DNA from: Echinarachnius parma
Lineage: Eukaryota > Echinodermata > Echinoidea > Clypeasteroida > Echinarachniidae
Direction: 5' to 3'
DNA: 64,000 nt
Assembly (NCBI GenBank): GCA_037951105.1
Contig: JBAMJV010009027.1
Location: 1 to 64,000, forward strand
Shown here piece by piece: positions 51,301 to 57,312 of this stretch. The notes below the pieces were generated by a model. That model saw only the letters and a list, made by a program, of their open reading frames with translations, had not been told where the DNA came from and made no database searches. Within the stretch, counting starts at the first letter, position 1, and each line of letters opens with the position of its first letter. A program made the translations under genes and the position numbers.

Positions 51301-54300
51301 TTGTTGTGTGTGAACACTCTGATAGAAGCAAAGGCATTTGGGGGTCAAAGATATGAAAGTGAGAGAGGCCAAAGTGGCGACATTATGTCTATATGTATGT
51401 TCTGTGTGTATCAACGTCATTTAGCCTCGGAAGAATAATCAGCTAGGATCGGAAACTATTGACCCTCATTTTACTACACATGCCTTATTATAGAAGATAA
51501 GCAGTTTACAGCAGTATTTTGCACCATTCAATAAATATAAGTATAGTAATATTACAAATATATGCTAATACCAATGTATACATGCTGTACTTACCAACTA
51601 GTTGTTCGCTTTCTTCAACTGTTGTTACTACTGTTACAGTAGTACTCTCAGGCTTGAGTTCTGACTGTTTGTCCAAGAACTTGCAAAAGCTTAGAACTAT
51701 GAAATAATGAACATGAATCAATAGACGTCGAAGAGCTATCATTGTAATTTAGCATCATTATTACTTCGTTAATTGATATTTTCATTTATATGCATACATG
51801 ATAATTTATGATAATAATAAATATCAGTATTAAAGGGGTAGTACAGTTTTTGGTAAGGCTGAACTTTAGTAACCAAAACCTGCACAGTAACATTACAAAT
51901 TAATAGTTATAACTACACCATGCTCGAAAAGTTTACAAAATTACAAACGACTAAGTAAATAGCATGTTATCATTCAAAAAGAGCCATTAAAACACAAAAA
52001 TGCGCTCTCTAAAAAGGCATTATGCATGTGATGTTTTGTTTAAATAATTATAAAATACATAGAGATCATCAACTACTATTTAAAACCGCTTTTGACAATT
52101 TTTGAAAAAGTTTAAGCATTTTTACAATTTCTTTTTAAATCATCGAATAAATTTGGGGCCCAAATTTATAACGATCTGATATATTTATTGATATTTCAGC
52201 CATTTCTGCACCGATTTGGACCAAATAAAGTTTATTATGCCATTCAAATGCAGGTTCTTTCAAATTCGACACTCAGTTTTTCATTACCTTACAAAACAAT
52301 TGTGTTGCAGCGCCCTCTTTACCAAAACTGAACTACCCCTTTAATACAAAATAATCCTGATATATATGATGATTACAAAACATCATTATAAACATTATAT
52401 AAATCATTACGTTGTAGAAGAAAATGTAATGTTTGACTTTTTCCACACCTGTGAAGCTTAATTAAAATAAAATTACTACAATCTTGACAAACATTACAAA
52501 GATGTGTTCTAAATTATAACAGATTATGTCACTTCGAATGTCTATGTTGAAACAAAGAAATGCCACTGGTGTTTGAATGGATATTTTCATACACGTAAAG
52601 ACGTTGGAGGACAGAAACCCAACCATAAGGGTTATTATGAACAACCTGAAGAATATCTAGAAGGGATTATGGCACTTCATTGCTTGAAACAAAGTGCGTT
52701 ACAAACAAAGTGCCAAAGCCAGGTTAGCGAACACAAGGGTATGGTGACTACCATAAAAGGGAGCTCGTTGTGCTCAAAATTTCGTTGTATCATATAATAA
52801 TGAATCAATGAACGTGTGTCCATTTTTGTATCCAACCTTACCTCTAGCGAGGGTGGGAACTTTTCTTTTAAATGAGGGCAAATGTCCATGATTCATATAA
52901 CATATGTGAAATACAAATATTATATTGTCAATAGCTATCATGGTAGGTACGGGAAAATCATTGGCCCGAATTCTTATCAGAGGCACAACTTTAGTCTCGG
53001 CAAAAAAAACACGAAACCGTTTCATAGCTGTAGCCAATTGATTGTTGTCATTATTGCCACCACATATATTCTAATTTCTTCTTTTTAGTATTCAATCAAT
53101 GCAGACGTCCGTACAAAGATTCGCTTGACATTCCAGTCAAATATTACCGGTCACCAGTAATCTAAAGCAATCCGTAATCTAGATCTAGATGATCCAGGAC
53201 GCAATATTGTTGGTTCCGGCCAAACTATGACTGGAATGTCAGGATACACTTTGTGTTCGTGATTTTGTGCTCTGGTCTTGGATTGGTCTGGACTAAAGTG
53301 GTCCCACTGATGAGAATTTGGGCCATTATGTTGAAAGACAAATCACAACTTTAATTATATACCTCGAGTTGGTAGGAGTCTCTCTAGGTATGACCTTCGG
53401 TATCTGTACAGGTAAACGAACCCTGAGCAGCAGATGATCGGCAAGAGTAGCAGGAAGAGGATACACAAAACCGCTGTAACGCCTGATGAGAGACCTGTAA
53501 GGGAACGACATGAAAATCATGTTTTTGCAAAGATATACTCAATGTTTGGTCATTTATTATTTCGTAGTCTTGGGCATTTCGAACATAGTTATAAATTAAA
53601 TCCCATGTGGTTCTACTTTTGAATTTCAATTCTGAAAGCGAATATGCATCAGTGGGATACACGCATACAATTAAATTTCGATTGCTTACTTCAGAATTGT
53701 ATATATGTCACTCATCTTGGGTATTGAATCTAGTGCACGAATTATTTAATAGTGAGTTGACTCATGCCTTGTAATTAAAGTTTATAGTAAACATGGCGGC
53801 CATGTTTACTATAAACTTTAATTACAAGGCATGAGTCAACTATTAGTAAAGCTATTTTTTTAAACATTAAACGTTAGTATTCAAACTAATAATAAAACAT
53901 GATAATTGAACGTGTTGCAAAATAGTATTTATTTGATGTATTACAAATTGACTACCCCTTTATAGGCACGTTAATATAGCTTGTATTATGACTACAATTC
54001 CAGCCCACTCTTGTCAATGAACACTATTATATTTAAAGAGGCTTGGGGTCTTGGAATGTGATGCTGTGCAAAGAATTAAATTCACATCATCTATATCAAA
54101 AGATCTACACAGTGACTAAAACTTTTAAAAAATTGGAATTACCAGAAGGAGGAACATGAGGAAGAGGGGGCAATACTCGAACAGATATTGTTCCATCAAA
54201 CTGCCATGTGCCATTTACTGCCTTCCCGTTCGCCATACAAGTGAACGAAGTGGCGTCGGCAATTGCTGACAGGCTTGCTGACATTGTGACCCGCGTGTCG

Positions 54301-56511
54301 AATGTGCCATCCTCTCGCTGTGTGTGAACAACCTGTGTGTCGTTGATGACTCTGCCGGCTGCACCCTCTGACCACGTGATGTCGGTCACCTTTGGTTTGG
54401 CGCCACTTACAGAACAGTCCAGCGTGAACGATTCTGCATCAGTGGTTACGTTATGCGTGCACTTCGCGCAATTATGACTCTCCTGGCCTGCCGTACAGCT
54501 GTCACATTGGGTTATCTGAACGTACGGTTCTTCGGGGAGGGCTTTCATGAAAAAGGGTGATAATAATAAGAACAATCCTATGTAAACATGCACACATCGG
54601 TCAGAAGAAACTTGTCGCTCATGACAATGATTATCGACTGAATGACATTACAAAAGTAAAGATTACAATTTAAAGGGATGCCTGTAAAGCCTCTACGAAA
54701 ATTACTTGGAGCTTCCTCGTTTCTCTTCTACCGTGTTGTTTAGCTTATGGTAAGAGAATAATAAAATAGGATTAGATTTTTTTTAAATGCCCCTCTAGTA
54801 TAACGATATCTATCATTCAGCTCAAGAGCGTTAATGAATGGTCATAAACTGTATAAACGTCATACAGTAATTCGTTGTAAAATCTGACGCATATTTTCGC
54901 TTTTTTAACCAGGAAAGCAGTGTTCTTTTTCATTGAAACTTGTAAACATTATTCGGACATATCTTACAATGATTTTGGTACAGGATTGAAGTCTCAAATG
55001 TCATTTTGGGCAATATCTGACACTTTACAGGTGCACCTTTAATAATACGCTTATTACGAATAATGATGATACAAATCATTATATTGAACAAAAGGATTTC
55101 AAACACAAACATGTTTGTGCCTACAAATTGGTTAAACATGCGTCTGTGCAATAAAAGGAAGCTAAACTAGTTATATGCCTACCATAGACCGTCATTATTG
55201 TGCTATTCTGGAGCTGCGTCCCGTCCGTTTTCCACACTTTGCAAGTGTAGTTCGCCCCGTCGAGTACCTCGATGTTTGTGACGTGAAGCTGGTAGTTCTC
55301 GTTCCAGGAGAAGCGACTGTTGCTTCCAATGACTTCATATGTATCATCAGCGTATCTGAAGACGGTTTCAACTGATGGCGGTTGACGGGAATTGTCGATC
55401 TTGTTCCAAAGGACTTTGCTAGCGGTCCCAGTGAAGTCACATGGTAGGTATTCACTGGAGCCCTTCCACGTGGTGATATTCGGTTTGGTGTAGGCAACAA
55501 CATTTTGTGGATCTGTGAAAGAATATTAAAAGAAACATGTAGATTATGATTGTGTGAGAATTAAATTGAAGCCCGGGAAAGATTGTTTACATCCACACAA
55601 AAAAAATACAGATTATAAGTTCACTTCCTTTAACATCTCCGGGCTGTGTCAGTTATTTTAAAACCCACCACTGTCAAGCTGTAAAAGCAACTCTAATAAA
55701 GGAACAAGCATGAATGCTAACGGCCAGGGAAATACTTGCACAAGCCAACTGCTCAATCTCGCGCAATAATGCCAAAACATACTTATAGTAGAAGATGGGA
55801 ACTGTGTTTGAACACACGAAACCGTAATACACAAATCTGCTACCCCAGAAAACCTGAGGAAACTAGCCTCATGACCAGTATAACGCTCATGCCTGAGAAA
55901 GACACTTTTAGTCGAGCTGTCTCGGAAGACATCGTTCGTTTCAACAGAAATATAAGGTTCCTTAAGGAATTTTTAGGCACCTACCCTGTTCAAGAATCTA
56001 CATGTACATGGTGCATGTAAGACCAGGATATTCATATTATACAGTCACATAATGATGTATAGCATGTATGTAATTATTAGCTCCAAACTAAATGTAATCC
56101 TTGAAGCAGAACCTACCATGTACATGATGCGAGAGCCTCTACAATGCATCATCATAGTACAAGGAGAATCACCGGAAAGCCAATCAAACTTAGAATCTCA
56201 TCTGAAGAACATTCAAGCAAATAGTGGATGGTCAAGGTCACCCATATGCCACCGGATAATATATTGTGATCATAGTGATCATGCAGTCTATTTTGATGTG
56301 ACATGTAATAGATCTCTGGTAAATGAAGTCGATGTCACAATGCTCAAGTCAGCTAAAGGGATATTAGGAATGCCCTTGGTAAATTGAGCATATCTCAGAC
56401 CACTGACAATCTCAGTTTGTTGTGAACTGGTATGGGTGAAAGTGCAACATCGAAGATCTGGCAAACGCTAACGATATTTGCAGGTACTTGTACGATGGTG
56501 GTAAATGATAG

Positions 56512-56542
<31 letters not shown>

Positions 56543-57281
56543 GGTGGTGGAGGTGATGATGATGTTGATGATGATGATGATGATGATGATGTTGAAACAC
56601 ACGAAAAAAACACCCACAAAATACATAAATTGTATTTATAATAATAATAATAGGAATATTTATATGGCGCAGCTACTATAAATATATACTCTACTGCGCT
56701 TAAATAATTATGATAGGTTTTCCAGGCCAATTTCCCACATTACGCGCCCAAATTCGTTTTATGTGCATTCAATTTCGTCAAATTGCCGTGGAGGAGTCGC
56801 TTTGGTCATTCAAATTCATATTCCGAGCATGCATATTCGTATATGGGCTCCCAAATTTCAAATCGCACACTTCAAATTCGCAAATGGGCATTCGATTTCA
56901 TCATTGGGCGCTATTTTCAACAAATGGGCATTCAATTTAATACGGCAAGCTTGACAATCGCTCGTTTGTGCATTCAATTTCGTCAATGGGTGACCAATTT
57001 CCATACATGCTCATTCAATTTAAGTTACACAAAAAAACATCCATACGTATTCACAAATAAACATACTGTATATACATTTATTTATACAACCACATACATA
57101 GTTACGCATATAATATATAGGCGTACCTAGGGGGAGGGTTGGGGGTTCAACCCCCCGGTCTCGACTGTCATTATCGCTGGTCTCGGGCCTCGAAAAGTGC
57201 GCATAGCACTGGTCTCGGCCTAAAAAAATGTCGAAAATTACCGGCCTCGGCTTTGAAAATGTCCTACGACTACCCTCCCCC

Positions 57282-57312
<31 letters not shown>

